DNA of 64,000 nucleotides from Mageeibacillus sp. UBA3781 (GCA_002368805.1 DFFH01000130.1:894-64893), one strand, 5' to 3'. Positions 53,954-62,945 are shown, counted from the first letter of the stretch. Translations and numbers: made by a program. Notes: generated by a model not told the origin, from the letters alone.

Positions 53954-55435
53954 ATGAATATGCCTATTACTAATCCGGCTATCCGCACGCGTTTCGCCCC
54001 GAGTCCAACGGGCTTCATGCATGTCGGAAACCTAAGGACCGCGCTTTATGAATACCTGATCGCCAAGTCTCTCGGCGGTACATTTGTACTTCGCATCGAG
54101 GATACGGACCAGGAACGCTATGTGGACGGCGCGGTGGATATCATCTATAAGACGCTGAAGACCGCAGGTCTCGTCCATGACGAAGGACCGGATATCGGCG
54201 GCGAATACGGACCTTATGTCCAGAGCGAGCGTATGGATCTTTATAAGCCGTATGCCGAGGAACTTGTAAAAAACGGACATGCCTACTACTGCTTCTGCAG
54301 TAAAGAGCGTCTGGCTTCCCTTCATGAAGAAGGCGGTGTCGAGGGCGGCTACGACCGTCACTGCCGTGATCTTTCCGAGGAAGAGATCAAGAAGAACCTT
54401 GACGCCGGCATCCCGTACGTTATCCGTCAGAAGATGCCGCTTACCGGTGAGACAACATTCCATGACTGCGTATATGGCGATATCACCGTACAGAACAAAG
54501 AACTCGAGGATCAGATCCTCCTGAAGGCGGACGGATATCCGACATATAACTTCGCTAATATCATTGATGACCACCTGATGAAGATCTCACACGTGGTACG
54601 TGGTTCCGAATATCTCTCCTCCACACCGAAGTATAACCTCTGCTACGAGGCATTCGGCTGGGAGATCCCGACATATGTGCACCTTCCCCTGATCCAGGGA
54701 AAGAACGCTGACGGCACAGTCAGCAAGCTCAGTAAGCGTCACGGCTCCACGGGATTTGAGGATCTTGTCGCACAGGGATTCCTGCCGGAAGCGATCATCA
54801 ACTATATTGCCCTTCTCGGCTGGTGCCCGAAGGACAATCAGGAGATCTTCTCACTTCCGGAACTCTGCGAAGCCTTTGATATCAACGGCATCAGCAAGTC
54901 TCCTTCTGTCTTCGACTATGACAAGCTGGAGTGGTTCAACGGAGAATATATCCGTAAGATGAGCCAGGAGGAATTCATCGAGTTCAGTAAGCCCGAGCTT
55001 GCTAAATTCCCGATGATCACAGAGGATTTGTATCCGCTTTTTGCCGAGATCATGCAGCCCCGTATCACGAGACTTCCGCAGATCTCCGAGAAGCTCGGCT
55101 TCCTTCTGAAGCTGGCCGATTACGATCTGGAGCTCTATGTTCATAAGAAGAGCAAGACGACCAAGGAAGGCTCTCTGGAGATGCTCAATGCCGTTCTTCC
55201 GATCCTCGAGACGATCGAGTGGACGAAGGATTCCATTTCCGAGTGTCTGACCGGATTTGCCGAGGGACTGGGCGTGAAGAACGCACTGGTCATGTGGCCG
55301 GTACGTATCGCCGCTTCCGGCACGGCAGTAACTCCAGGCGGTGCCGTCGAGGTCCTTCTCCTTCTCGGTAAGGAAGAAGCCCTGAAGCGTATCGAATCCG
55401 GACGACAGCGACTCTCAGCTGCACTTTCACAATAA
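53954..55435 (+). CDS. gltX: glutamyl-tRNA synthetase
   Basis: Class I synthetase charging tRNA-Glu. The 493-residue protein has the HIGH-type motif RFAPSPTGFMHVGNLRTALY, the catalytic core RIEDTDQERY, and KLSKRHGS (about 258-265), followed by the helical anticodon-binding domain. It lacks the C-terminal zinc ribbon typical of some GluRS. ATG 53954 or 53960 is the start; AGGA lies upstream of the first. It lies 76 bp before glnS. Confidence 0.95.
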   Translation: MNMPITNPAIRTRFAPSPTGFMHVGNLRTALYEYLIAKSLGGTFVLRIEDTDQERYVDGAVDIIYKTLKTAGLVHDEGPDIGGEYGPYVQSERMDLYKPYAEELVKNGHAYYCFCSKERLASLHEEGGVEGGYDRHCRDLSEEEIKKNLDAGIPYVIRQKMPLTGETTFHDCVYGDITVQNKELEDQILLKADGYPTYNFANIIDDHLMKISHVVRGSEYLSSTPKYNLCYEAFGWEIPTYVHLPLIQGKNADGTVSKLSKRHGSTGFEDLVAQGFLPEAIINYIALLGWCPKDNQEIFSLPELCEAFDINGISKSPSVFDYDKLEWFNGEYIRKMSQEEFIEFSKPELAKFPMITEDLYPLFAEIMQPRITRLPQISEKLGFLLKLADYDLELYVHKKSKTTKEGSLEMLNAVLPILETIEWTKDSISECLTGFAEGLGVKNALVMWPVRIAASGTAVTPGGAVEVLLLLGKEEALKRIESGRQRLSAALSQ

Positions 55436-55511
55436 GAGAAAGCACAAGTGCTTTTCAAAAAAGAAAAACTATACGCACAAAGACGTGCGAAAAGAAAGCG
55501 AGAGTAATAAC

Positions 55512-57176
55512 ATGAGCGAATATAAGAGTTTTATACATGAAGCAATTGAAGAAGATATCGGACCGGGCGGACGTTACGAAGGTAAGCGTGTACATACCCG
55601 TTTCCCACCGGAGCCGAACGGATATCTTCATATCGGTCATGCAAAAGCACTGGAGATCGACTTCGGTATGGCAGAACAGTACGGCGGCCTCTGTAACCTC
55701 CGTATGGACGATACCAATCCGACCAAAGAAGATGAAGAATATGTAGAAGCTATCAAAGAAGATATCAAGTGGCTCGGTCATGACTGGGACGACCGCTTCT
55801 ACTATGCATCTTCCTACTTTGATAAGATGTACGAATATGCGGTAGAGCTCATCAAAAAGGGTCTGGCTTATGTCTGCCAGCTGACTCCTGAAGAAATGAA
55901 GGAGCACAGAGGTGACCTGACACACCCTGCAACGAGCCCATACCGTGACCGTCCGATCGAAGAGAGTCTGGATCTCTTTGAGAGAATGAAGAACGGTGAA
56001 TTTGAAGACGGTGCCATGACACTTCGTGCGAAGATCGATCTGGCTTCCGGTAACTTTAATATGCGTGACCCTGCGATCTATCGAATCAACCATATGCGTC
56101 ACCATAACACAGGCGACAAATGGTGCATCTACCCGATGTACGACTTCGCTCACCCGATCGAAGATGCTCTTGAAGGTATCACACACTCCCTCTGCTCCCT
56201 CGAGTTTGAGGCTCACAGACCGCTCTATGACTGGGTCATCGAGAATGTGTCCGTTCCTTCCAAACCGCGTCAGATCGAGTTTGCAAGACTCGGCATCACA
56301 CATACGGTCCTCTCCAAGAGAAAGCTCCGTAACATGGTCGAGACCGGTCTGGTAGATGGATGGGACGATCCGCGTATGCCAACCCTCTGCGGACTGCGCC
56401 GCCGTGGATACACACCGGCATCGATCCACAATTTCCATTCCAGAAATGGTATCTCCAAGGTAAATGCGGTGGTTGACTATGCATTCCTGGAGTACTGCCT
56501 GCGTGAAGATCTTAATGCGACAGCAAAGCGTGTCATGGGTGTCGTTCATCCGGTAAAGCTGATCATCGATAACTATCCGGAAGATATGACTGAAACCTTT
56601 ACCGTCGAGAATAACCCGGAACGTCCAGAGGATGGAACGCGTGAAGTTTCCTTCTCCAAGGAACTCTGGATCGAAGCGGATGACTTTATGGAAGTTCCGG
56701 AAAAGAAATACTTCCGTCTCTTCCCGGGAAATGAAGTCAGACTTAAGTCCGCTTATGTCATCAAGTGCACAGGCTGCGACAAAGATGAAAACGGCAATGT
56801 GACCGCAGTTCATGCCGAGTACGAAGAGTCCAGCCGTGGCGGCAATCCTGCAGACGGACGCCGTATCAAGGCAACGATCCACTGGGTAGATACAAAGACT
56901 GCGCTGGATGCGACTGTACGTCTCTATGACCGTCTCTTTACCGTAGAAGCGCCGGACCTCGCAGATTGCAATTATCTCGATTACATCAATCCGGACTCCC
57001 TCAAAGTGGTAGAAGGCGCGAAAGTCGAGGCTTCCCTCGCTGATGCCAAGCCCGCAGACAGATTCCAGTTCTTAAGACTTGGTTACTTCTGCATGGACAC
57101 CAAGGATAGCAAACCAGGAAAGCTCGTCTTTAACAGAAGTGTTTCACTGAAAGACAGCTACAAGCCGCAGTCCTGA
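55512..57176 (+). CDS. glnS: glutaminyl-tRNA synthetase
   Basis: Charges tRNA-Gln directly. The 554-residue protein has RFPPEPNGYLHIGHAKA (HIGH motif), LRMDDTNPTKEDEEYV, and the KMSKS-like LSKRKLRNMV (about 265), plus a two-barrel anticodon-binding C-terminus (VHPVKLIIDNYPED, FRLFPGNEVRLKSAYV). Length equals E. coli GlnRS. ATG 55512 is preceded by GCGAGAG; an upstream GTG at 55485 has no support. Follows gltX. Many Firmicutes lack this enzyme and use Glu-tRNA-Gln amidotransferase. Confidence 0.96.
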   Translation: MSEYKSFIHEAIEEDIGPGGRYEGKRVHTRFPPEPNGYLHIGHAKALEIDFGMAEQYGGLCNLRMDDTNPTKEDEEYVEAIKEDIKWLGHDWDDRFYYASSYFDKMYEYAVELIKKGLAYVCQLTPEEMKEHRGDLTHPATSPYRDRPIEESLDLFERMKNGEFEDGAMTLRAKIDLASGNFNMRDPAIYRINHMRHHNTGDKWCIYPMYDFAHPIEDALEGITHSLCSLEFEAHRPLYDWVIENVSVPSKPRQIEFARLGITHTVLSKRKLRNMVETGLVDGWDDPRMPTLCGLRRRGYTPASIHNFHSRNGISKVNAVVDYAFLEYCLREDLNATAKRVMGVVHPVKLIIDNYPEDMTETFTVENNPERPEDGTREVSFSKELWIEADDFMEVPEKKYFRLFPGNEVRLKSAYVIKCTGCDKDENGNVTAVHAEYEESSRGGNPADGRRIKATIHWVDTKTALDATVRLYDRLFTVEAPDLADCNYLDYINPDSLKVVEGAKVEASLADAKPADRFQFLRLGYFCMDTKDSKPGKLVFNRSVSLKDSYKPQS

Positions 57177-57202
57177 TCCTTACATGAAACCGGTAAAAAC
57201 AA

Positions 57203-57240
57203 AAGAGGCGCTTCTTGATCGAGGCGCCTCTTCTCTTTTC
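57203..57240 (+). terminator. terminator after glnS
   Basis: AAGAGGCGC pairs with GCGCCTCTT (57203-57211 with 57224-57232), followed by CTCTTTTCTCTTT. It lies 26 bp after the glnS stop. Confidence 0.8.
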
Positions 57241-57265
57241 TCTTTATGCTTGAACAATATGCAAA

Positions 57266-57303
57266 TTAAAAAGCACTGTCACATTACCTGCAACAGTGCT
57301 TTT
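57266..57303 (-). terminator. terminator after sepF
   Basis: AAAAGCACTGT pairs with ACAGTGCTTTT (57293-57303 with 57269-57279), followed on the minus strand by TTAATTTG. It lies 20 bp after the sepF stop; the plus-strand side also has a short T-run, so it may work both ways. Confidence 0.8.
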
Positions 57304-57323
57304 CTATTTATAATTTGAATAAA

Positions 57324-57842
57324 TCAGAGTACCTGACGATACTGGTTTGCCTGAGCCTGCTCAGCTTCCTGCTTAGCAAGAGCATCACGGTCCATAAGAG
57401 CAACTGTTCTCGGAGCAACTACGAAAGTCTTTCTGTTCTGATCGATCGGCTTAACATTACCATCGATAGAATAAGCTGCACCGGAGATATAGTCGATTAC
57501 ACGCTGTGCAACGGAACGATCAACATTCTCGATGTTGCAGATTACTGTGTGACCTGCACGGATGTGATCACAAACCTGCTGAGAAGAACGGATGCTATCC
57601 GGCTGAAGGATAACTACCTGAGTATCTGTAGCCTGTACACTCTTGATCGGTACGATACGATTGCTGTTCATTTCCGGAATCGGAAGCGGTTCCATATCAG
57701 CGTAATCGCTCTCTTCTACATGAAGACCATCGAGGTTTTCATCCTGGTACTCATCCTCATAAATTCCGTCTTCACCCTCGTAATAATCATTGTTGTCAAC
57801 GCCTGCGATCTTGTTCACGAGACTATTCCAAAAACCTGCCAT
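57324..57842 (-). CDS. sepF: cell division protein SepF
   Basis: Links FtsZ filaments to the membrane in Gram-positive division. The 172-residue protein begins with the amphipathic membrane-binding helix MAGFWNSLVNKIAG, an acidic Tyr/Asp/Glu-rich linker (about 18-50), and the conserved SepF core (VVILQPDSIRSSQQVCDHIRAGHTVICNIEN is the central part, shown here as QPDSIRSSQQVCDHI and HTVICNIENVD), then a C-terminal Gln/Ala tail. ATG 57842 has GGAGG 5 bp upstream. It has its own promoter and terminator. Confidence 0.92.
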   Translation of the reverse strand: MAGFWNSLVNKIAGVDNNDYYEGEDGIYEDEYQDENLDGLHVEESDYADMEPLPIPEMNSNRIVPIKSVQATDTQVVILQPDSIRSSQQVCDHIRAGHTVICNIENVDRSVAQRVIDYISGAAYSIDGNVKPIDQNRKTFVVAPRTVALMDRDALAKQEAEQAQANQYRQVL

Positions 57843-57867
57843 AACTACCTCCAAAATTTACTGCTAC

Positions 57868-57883
57868 AGTGCTTCTGAGCACT
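57868..57883 (-). promoter_or_regulatory. hairpin in the sepF leader
   Basis: AGTGCT-CAGA-AGCACT forms a perfect 6-bp stem in the sepF mRNA leader, 20 bases before the ribosome-binding site. No T-run follows, so it is not a terminator; function unknown. Confidence 0.35.
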
Positions 57884-57904
57884 TGCGAATTTCACTATGA
57901 GGTT

Positions 57905-57933
57905 AGTATAGAACTACGTTTTTTCGCTTTCAA
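57905..57933 (-). promoter_or_regulatory. sepF promoter
   Basis: TTGAAA (57928-57933), 17-bp spacer, TATACT (57905-57910) on the minus strand. Gives a leader of about 55 nt. Confidence 0.8.
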
Positions 57934-57957
57934 TAGAATCGGATCAAAGGTAAATAA

Positions 57958-58017
57958 CATGTAACTTTGACATATTCCATGTAATTTTGCTGAAACATAT
58001 TAAAGTTTTCATGTAAC
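57958..58017. repeat. three CATGTAA direct repeats upstream of sepF
   Basis: CATGTAAC (57958-57965), CATGTAAT (57978-57985) and CATGTAAC (58010-58017) lie between the sepF promoter and the yggS stop. The first two continue as similar 20-bp units (CATGTAAYTTTG then CATATT). They could be sites for a regulator of sepF. Confidence 0.4.
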
Positions 58018-58031
58018 ATTTTGTGTAATAA

Positions 58032-58760
58032 TCACACAGGATCCGGATAGTCACGCTTTCCGAAGATCGCTGTCCCGATACGCACATGTGTCGCACCGCA
58101 GATGATGGCATCCTTATAATCTCCGCTCATTCCCATCGAGAGATACTTCCAGGAAGAATTATCCGCACCAAGTGTTTTTAAATCATCAAAAAGCACTTTC
58201 GCCTTCTCAAAGACTTCTCTCGCCTGTCCTTCCTTCTGCTGGATCGGCGCCATCGTCATGAGGCCGCAGACCTGAAGGGATGGAAGAGCGAGGATATCTG
58301 AAAACTGCGACTTCACTTCTTCCTCGGTAAAGCCATGCTTACTCTCCTCGCCGGACACGTTTACTTCCAGAAGGATCTTCGCTTCTATGTCTTTTGCCTG
58401 ATATCTTTTCGAGATCTCTTTGGCAAGAGAAATCGTATCCACAGAGTGGATCAGGTACGGATCTCCCGCGATCATTCGTACTTTACGGCTCTGAATAGTA
58501 CCGATGAGATGCCAGTTCGGATGGATCCCCTCCTGATCCAGCGTCTCTTTTTTCGCATGAAGTTCCTCAGGTCTGTTCTCACCGAGATCTGTAAGGCCAA
58601 GGGAAAAAGCCTGTGCTGCATATTCTGCAGGGAAAAACTTGGAAACACCGATAAGCGTGATTTCTTTCGGATCTCTTCCCGCTTCTCTTGCGGCATCCGC
58701 GATCTGCCCGCGGACCTTCTCTATATTTTCCTTCATCTGTTCCGGACTATACATATTCAT
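58032..58760 (-). CDS. YggS family pyridoxal-phosphate homeostasis protein
   Basis: A 242-residue PLP-binding protein of the YggS/YlmE/PROSC family, which buffers PLP and affects amino-acid balance rather than carrying out a known reaction. PLP Lys in TLIGVSKFFPAE, then LGENRPEELHAKKETL, WHLIGTIQSRKVR, HSVDTISLAKEI, VNVSGEESKHGF and the C-terminal MGMSGDYKDAI, GATHVRIGTAIFG. It follows the HlyD-type gene by 2 bp and precedes sepF, as YlmE does in B. subtilis. Confidence 0.93.
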   Translation of the reverse strand: MNMYSPEQMKENIEKVRGQIADAAREAGRDPKEITLIGVSKFFPAEYAAQAFSLGLTDLGENRPEELHAKKETLDQEGIHPNWHLIGTIQSRKVRMIAGDPYLIHSVDTISLAKEISKRYQAKDIEAKILLEVNVSGEESKHGFTEEEVKSQFSDILALPSLQVCGLMTMAPIQQKEGQAREVFEKAKVLFDDLKTLGADNSSWKYLSMGMSGDYKDAIICGATHVRIGTAIFGKRDYPDPV

Positions 58761-58762
58761 GG

Positions 58763-60580
58763 TTATTTTTCCACCTTGTCCCCTTCTTTTACAGTCTGGG
58801 GATTCGTTATAACGATCGTACTGATACTCGGGATGTCTGTATTCTCAAGCGGCGCTATGATAGCATATTCACGGTCATAATCACGGATCTGGACTGTATA
58901 GCCTCTCGCGTATCCACTCTCATTTACGAAGATTGTAGCGATTCCTCTGTCATAATCCGCGTTAGCAAGCGAAGATACCGGGACGCGGATACCCGTTGTC
59001 TTCGTCTGAACGATCTCAATATTCACAGTGCGGCGGTCCAAAAGACGCTCCACCTGGTTGGAAGTCTCGAAAACGACAAGGATTCCGTCACGCGTAACAG
59101 AACAGCGGATCACCTTACAATCGGAGATCGAGATACCTTCCGCCGGGATACGGATCACATGATTCGAACCAAGCTGGAATTCCTCCATCGGAGCATTCTT
59201 AAGAAGACATGCGAAATACTGGACATCGTTCTGGACAATACGAAGAACAGGCTCATTCTGCTTGATCTTCAGGTCACCGGTAATGATACTGCTGGAATTG
59301 GAGATGAGTTCTTCACACTTGGAGTCCACCATGTCCATCAGGAGCTGCTTCGTGATCGTATTCTCCTGACCGTCAAGCTTATAAGAGATGATACCCGGCA
59401 TTTCCGCATAGATAGAATTCGCACGGTTTTCCAGCTGCGTCTGAAGTGCCGTCTCACTGGTGCGCAGAGCGGTCAGCTGCTCATCATCAAAATCGATCGT
59501 CTTGAGATTGACGTCTCTTTTTTCCATAAGGACTCGGATCGAGGATGAATAGCTGGTCATATTATTCAGCTTATTAAGGATCGCATCCTGACGGATCATG
59601 GTAATGATCGGGCGGATCTCATCATTTGCCTGACTGAATACAGCCTTTGCCGCGACACCTTTTCCCTGATTCATAAGCTGGCGCTCGAGATCGACGATCT
59701 GCTGCTCGACATTATGGAGCTCTGCCATCGTCGTTTCCATACCTTCCGGAATGACCATCGCAAGGTGCTGGCTCTTGGCGACACGGCTTCCTTCCGTTGC
59801 CTGAGCCATCAGGTCTCCTGTATGTGTGGAAGTCATAACGGTCTCATTTCTCACCACCAGTGCGGTAGCACCTATGGTATGTTCGATAGATCCTTCGGCT
59901 GCAAAAGCATATGCGGGTTTTGCCGCCACATAATCTACGATATAAAGTACAGCAATGACCATCATGCCGATCAGGATCAGGATACATAAAAATGCGTTAA
60001 AAGCCGCGCGAAGTCCGTCTCTCTTACGCATCTTCGCCATATGTTTTCTTCTCTCTTCCGCGGACTCGGGACGAGTCTCCTCGAGAACATCCGGAACAGC
60101 AGCTTCTTTCTTAGCGGCTTCTTCCTCCGCCTTCTGCTTCTGTTTCTGGATAAGTCTGTTCTTTCTGTGAACCTTTCGGACCTGCCACCAGGACAGTTTC
60201 TTCGGAGGTGTTTTTACCTGTTCTTTCTCAACAGCTGCACTCAGTTCAGGTTCATCACCGAAGAGAGGTCTGCTGAACTTCGGATCCATTAGATCCGAAG
60301 GACGTCCGGAAACAGCAGAATTATTCGGGTTTACTCCTGGTCTTTGGCCGGAAGAGCGCGATACAGCACCGGAACGGTCGGTATTCTTACGGACCGGTCT
60401 TTGCTGGTTCTGTCTTCTGGGATCGGGTTTATTGTCTGCGTTAGGTCTCTGCTTCATGCGGGAGGCACCGGAAACACGCCCCGACTCCGGCCGGTGTATC
60501 GGCTGATTCGCGGGACGTTTCCCCTGAAGCTTTCCATTATTCGGGCGTTTGCCGTTATTCGGGCGTTTTCCTATCGCCAT
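58763..60580 (-). CDS. HlyD-type membrane fusion protein with disordered basic N-terminus
   Basis: A 605-residue membrane protein. Residues 1-110 are low-complexity and basic (Pro/Asn/Gly/Arg/Lys/Gln-rich, with a duplicated GKRPNN), residues 120-205 are a charged helical stretch, one membrane helix lies at about 208-230, and the rest is extracytoplasmic: a lipoyl-like HlyD barrel half (EGSIEHTIGATALVVRNETVM split around the helix), a coiled-coil (about 285-400) and a C-terminal beta domain. This shape is common in clostridial genomes beside yggS and sepF. No ABC or RND transporter lies near, so the partner is unknown. Start ATG; GGAG is about 12 bp upstream. It overlaps nothing and precedes yggS by 2 bp. 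Confidence 0.82.
   Translation of the reverse strand: MAIGKRPNNGKRPNNGKLQGKRPANQPIHRPESGRVSGASRMKQRPNADNKPDPRRQNQQRPVRKNTDRSGAVSRSSGQRPGVNPNNSAVSGRPSDLMDPKFSRPLFGDEPELSAAVEKEQVKTPPKKLSWWQVRKVHRKNRLIQKQKQKAEEEAAKKEAAVPDVLEETRPESAEERRKHMAKMRKRDGLRAAFNAFLCILILIGMMVIAVLYIVDYVAAKPAYAFAAEGSIEHTIGATALVVRNETVMTSTHTGDLMAQATEGSRVAKSQHLAMVIPEGMETTMAELHNVEQQIVDLERQLMNQGKGVAAKAVFSQANDEIRPIITMIRQDAILNKLNNMTSYSSSIRVLMEKRDVNLKTIDFDDEQLTALRTSETALQTQLENRANSIYAEMPGIISYKLDGQENTITKQLLMDMVDSKCEELISNSSSIITGDLKIKQNEPVLRIVQNDVQYFACLLKNAPMEEFQLGSNHVIRIPAEGISISDCKVIRCSVTRDGILVVFETSNQVERLLDRRTVNIEIVQTKTTGIRVPVSSLANADYDRGIATIFVNESGYARGYTVQIRDYDREYAIIAPLENTDIPSISTIVITNPQTVKEGDKVEK
60537..60568 (-). repeat. 18-bp tandem duplication in the HlyD-type gene
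   Basis: TTATTCGGGCGTTT occurs twice at an 18-bp period (60537-60550 and 60555-60568), coding the repeated GKRPNN at the N-terminus. In-frame, so the repeat number can vary without harm. Confidence 0.75.
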
Positions 60581-60583
60581 AGA

Positions 60584-61864
60584 TCAAGTCTTCTCCAACA
60601 TTCCTGAAACGGCCTGCATGACCGCCAGTTTCACCTGTTCAAATACAAGACCGCCCTGCATATATACGAGGTAAGGCGGTTTTACCGGACCATCGGCCGA
60701 GAACTCGATCGATGCTCCCTGTACAAAAGCACCTGCCGCCATGACCACCTGCGCATCATAACCGGGCATATCCCACGGTTCCGGAGATACGAAGGAATCT
60801 ACCGGCGAACAGCTCTGTACATTCTTACAAAAGTTTACCATTTGTTTCTCATCCGGGAAAGCCACACTTTGCACAATATCTCCCCGCGGATCATCAAAAC
60901 GCGGTTCGCATCTGCATCCTGCCATCTCGAGCATCTTTGCAGCAAATACCGCGCCCTTCATCGCTTCAGAAACGACATGCGGTGCCAGGAAAAGACCCTG
61001 TGCGATCTGACGGTTAAATCCGAGGCTCGGTCCGACATGAGATCCGAGGCCGGGTGCCGTGACGCGTTCCGCAACGCGCTCGACAAGTTCTTTTTTACCT
61101 GCAACATATGCACCGGAAGGACAGATTCCGCCTCCGGCGTTCTTGATGAGAGAACCTGCACAAAGATCGGCGCCGAGTGCACAGGGTTCCTGTGTCTCTA
61201 CAAATTCACCATAACAGTTATCCACGAAGACGATGATATCTTCTCTTATACCTTTGACCAGATCGACGACCGCCTTGATATCTTCCGCACGAAGGCATCT
61301 TCTGGACGTATATCCCTTTGACTTCTGAAGGAAAACGACCTTGGTCTCAGGCTTGATGGCCGCGCGGATCGCGTCAAGATCAGGAGATCCGTCATCTTTC
61401 AGCTGAACCTCGTTATATTTCATGCCGTAATCCAGAAGAGATCCGGTAAACGTATCGTCTTTCTTCTCGACTCCCAGTGCGGAAGCAAGCGTATCATACG
61501 GTCTTCCACTGGCCGCGAGCATCTCCTCGCCTGGTTTCAGGATACCGAACAGGCATGCGACAAGGATCTGCGTACCGCAGGTGACCTGGATACGCACATA
61601 GGCAGCCTCCGCTCCGAAAAGCTCGGCATACATCTCCTCGATCTTCTCTCTGCCCATATCATCGTAACCGTAACCGGTCGTGGCACCTAGGTGAGCTTCT
61701 GCAAAACGTGCATTGCGGAATGCCTGCAGCACGCGAAGCTGGTTATACTCCTTGATTCTATCGATTCTTTCAAATACAGAAGAAACGGTGGTCATCGCTT
61801 CTTTCGCCATGTCAACCACCGTATCACTGATTCCATACATTGATTTGAATGGATCCTGATTCAT
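60584..61864 (-). CDS. methionine gamma-lyase family / aluminium-resistance-type PLP protein
   Basis: A 426-residue fold-type I PLP enzyme of the group often named methionine gamma-lyase family or aluminium resistance protein (YnbB-like). Blocks: HLGATTGYGYDDMGREKIEEMYAELFGAE, VTCGTQILVACLFGILKPGEEMLAASGRPYDTL, QKSKGYTSRRCL, VFVDNCYGEFVETQEP, and the PLP lysine in AGSLIKNAGGGICPSGAYVAG (given in parts: GSLIKNAGGG, CPSGAYVAG), APGLGSHVGPS, and QGASIEFSADGPVKPPY. True reaction not established; likely a C-S lyase. The ATG overlaps the ACT stop by 1 base (TAATG). Confidence 0.9.
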   Translation of the reverse strand: MNQDPFKSMYGISDTVVDMAKEAMTTVSSVFERIDRIKEYNQLRVLQAFRNARFAEAHLGATTGYGYDDMGREKIEEMYAELFGAEAAYVRIQVTCGTQILVACLFGILKPGEEMLAASGRPYDTLASALGVEKKDDTFTGSLLDYGMKYNEVQLKDDGSPDLDAIRAAIKPETKVVFLQKSKGYTSRRCLRAEDIKAVVDLVKGIREDIIVFVDNCYGEFVETQEPCALGADLCAGSLIKNAGGGICPSGAYVAGKKELVERVAERVTAPGLGSHVGPSLGFNRQIAQGLFLAPHVVSEAMKGAVFAAKMLEMAGCRCEPRFDDPRGDIVQSVAFPDEKQMVNFCKNVQSCSPVDSFVSPEPWDMPGYDAQVVMAAGAFVQGASIEFSADGPVKPPYLVYMQGGLVFEQVKLAVMQAVSGMLEKT

Positions 61865-62295
61865 TAGATTCCGTAAACCTCCTCAGGGCTTAAGATCCTG
61901 ATTCCTGCTTCTTCAAATTTCCTGATCACCGGATCGAAATTCTGGACCCGGATCACCATAACAGCTTCATCGGATTTACGGCCGACGAATCCGTAGATGT
62001 ACTCCATCGACTCTCCTGTCGTAGAGAATGTGGAAAGTGCCGCATCCAGCGTTCCGGCCTTATCCGGGATCGCGATTGCCAGTACCGGAGTCATGCTCAC
62101 GGTAAATCCGGATTCCGTCAGGATCATGACGGCCTCTTCCGGTTTGTCGAGGATCATGCGGAGAATACCATAGTCCGTGGAATCCGCTACAAACAGAGCA
62201 CGGATATCAATATCTGCCTTACCTAGAACCTTTGTCACCTCGGCGAGTCGGCCGAAGGAATTCTCGAGAAAAACATTGATCTGCTTTACTAACAT
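61864..62295 (-). CDS. tandem ACT-domain protein
   Basis: A 143-residue protein of two ACT domains (about 2-70 and 75-143; NVFLENSFGRLAEVTKVLGKADIDIRAL, IPDKAGTLDAALSTFSTTGESMEYIYGFVG, given in parts here: SFGRLAEVTKVL, IPDKAGTLDAAL). ACT domains bind amino acids as regulators. It lies directly after iorB and before the methionine gamma-lyase-like gene. ATG 62295 has AAGGAGG 8 bp upstream; a longer frame into iorB is rejected. Linked by position to indolepyruvate oxidoreductase, so aromatic amino acids are a guess for the ligand. Confidence 0.88.
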   Translation of the reverse strand: MLVKQINVFLENSFGRLAEVTKVLGKADIDIRALFVADSTDYGILRMILDKPEEAVMILTESGFTVSMTPVLAIAIPDKAGTLDAALSTFSTTGESMEYIYGFVGRKSDEAVMVIRVQNFDPVIRKFEEAGIRILSPEEVYGI

Positions 62296-62347
62296 ACGAG
62301 AGTCCTCCTTCTCATTTATAAAACCATTATATCTTAAAAAAGCACTT

Positions 62348-62944
62348 TTAAGAAACGAAATCTCTTCCTTTATTAAATGCTTCCACATTCATCGGGATCA
62401 GCTTCGCCTTAGAAGCAAATGCTTCGTTGATGGCCTCGATCCACAGGTCCTTCGGGAAATCCATACCTGCGGAAAGTGCACCGACCATAACCATGTTTAC
62501 GGCTTTGCTGCTGCCGCAGGAAAGAGCGGCGGACAGTGCATCAAACTCGACGACCTTCGCATTTCCGGATGCCGCGGTATCAAGAGAATCCTTGATGTTC
62601 TCCGGATACTCGGCATTACCGAGGAGTACCGGAAGAGATTTGATCTTCTGAGAGTTCACGAGAAGAACGCCGTCTTTTTTGAGAAGGTTTGCCCAGCGGA
62701 CTGCTTCCACTTCTTCAAAAGACAGAACATAGTCCGCCATACCTTCTTCAATGATCGGTGAATATACCTTCTCACCCATTCTTACATATGTGATAACGGA
62801 ACCGCCGCGCTGGCTCATGCCGTGTACTTCCGACACTTTGATATCCAGGCCCTGCTTCATGGCAAGAATGCCGAGAAGCTTACCGGCGATCAAGGTTCCC
62901 TGTCCGCCGACACCGGCGAGTACGATTGAAATATCCTTTGCCAT
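62348..62944 (-). CDS. iorB: indolepyruvate:ferredoxin oxidoreductase beta subunit
   Basis: The 198-residue gamma-type subunit of the 2-oxoacid:ferredoxin oxidoreductase that oxidises aryl pyruvates from aromatic amino acids to acyl-CoA with ferredoxin. Signature VLAGVGGQGTLIAGKLLG, SEVHGMSQRGGSVITYVRMG, LSFEEVEAVRW. ATG 62944 is preceded by GGAGGAGG, 1 bp after the iorA stop. Confidence 0.93.
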   Translation of the reverse strand: MAKDISIVLAGVGGQGTLIAGKLLGILAMKQGLDIKVSEVHGMSQRGGSVITYVRMGEKVYSPIIEEGMADYVLSFEEVEAVRWANLLKKDGVLLVNSQKIKSLPVLLGNAEYPENIKDSLDTAASGNAKVVEFDALSAALSCGSSKAVNMVMVGALSAGMDFPKDLWIEAINEAFASKAKLIPMNVEAFNKGRDFVS

Positions 62945-62945
62945 A

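Noticed and set aside
55455..56882. 475-codon open frame on the minus strand opposite glnS
   Set aside because: Antisense to glnS with no family resemblance; glnS matches its family along the whole length.
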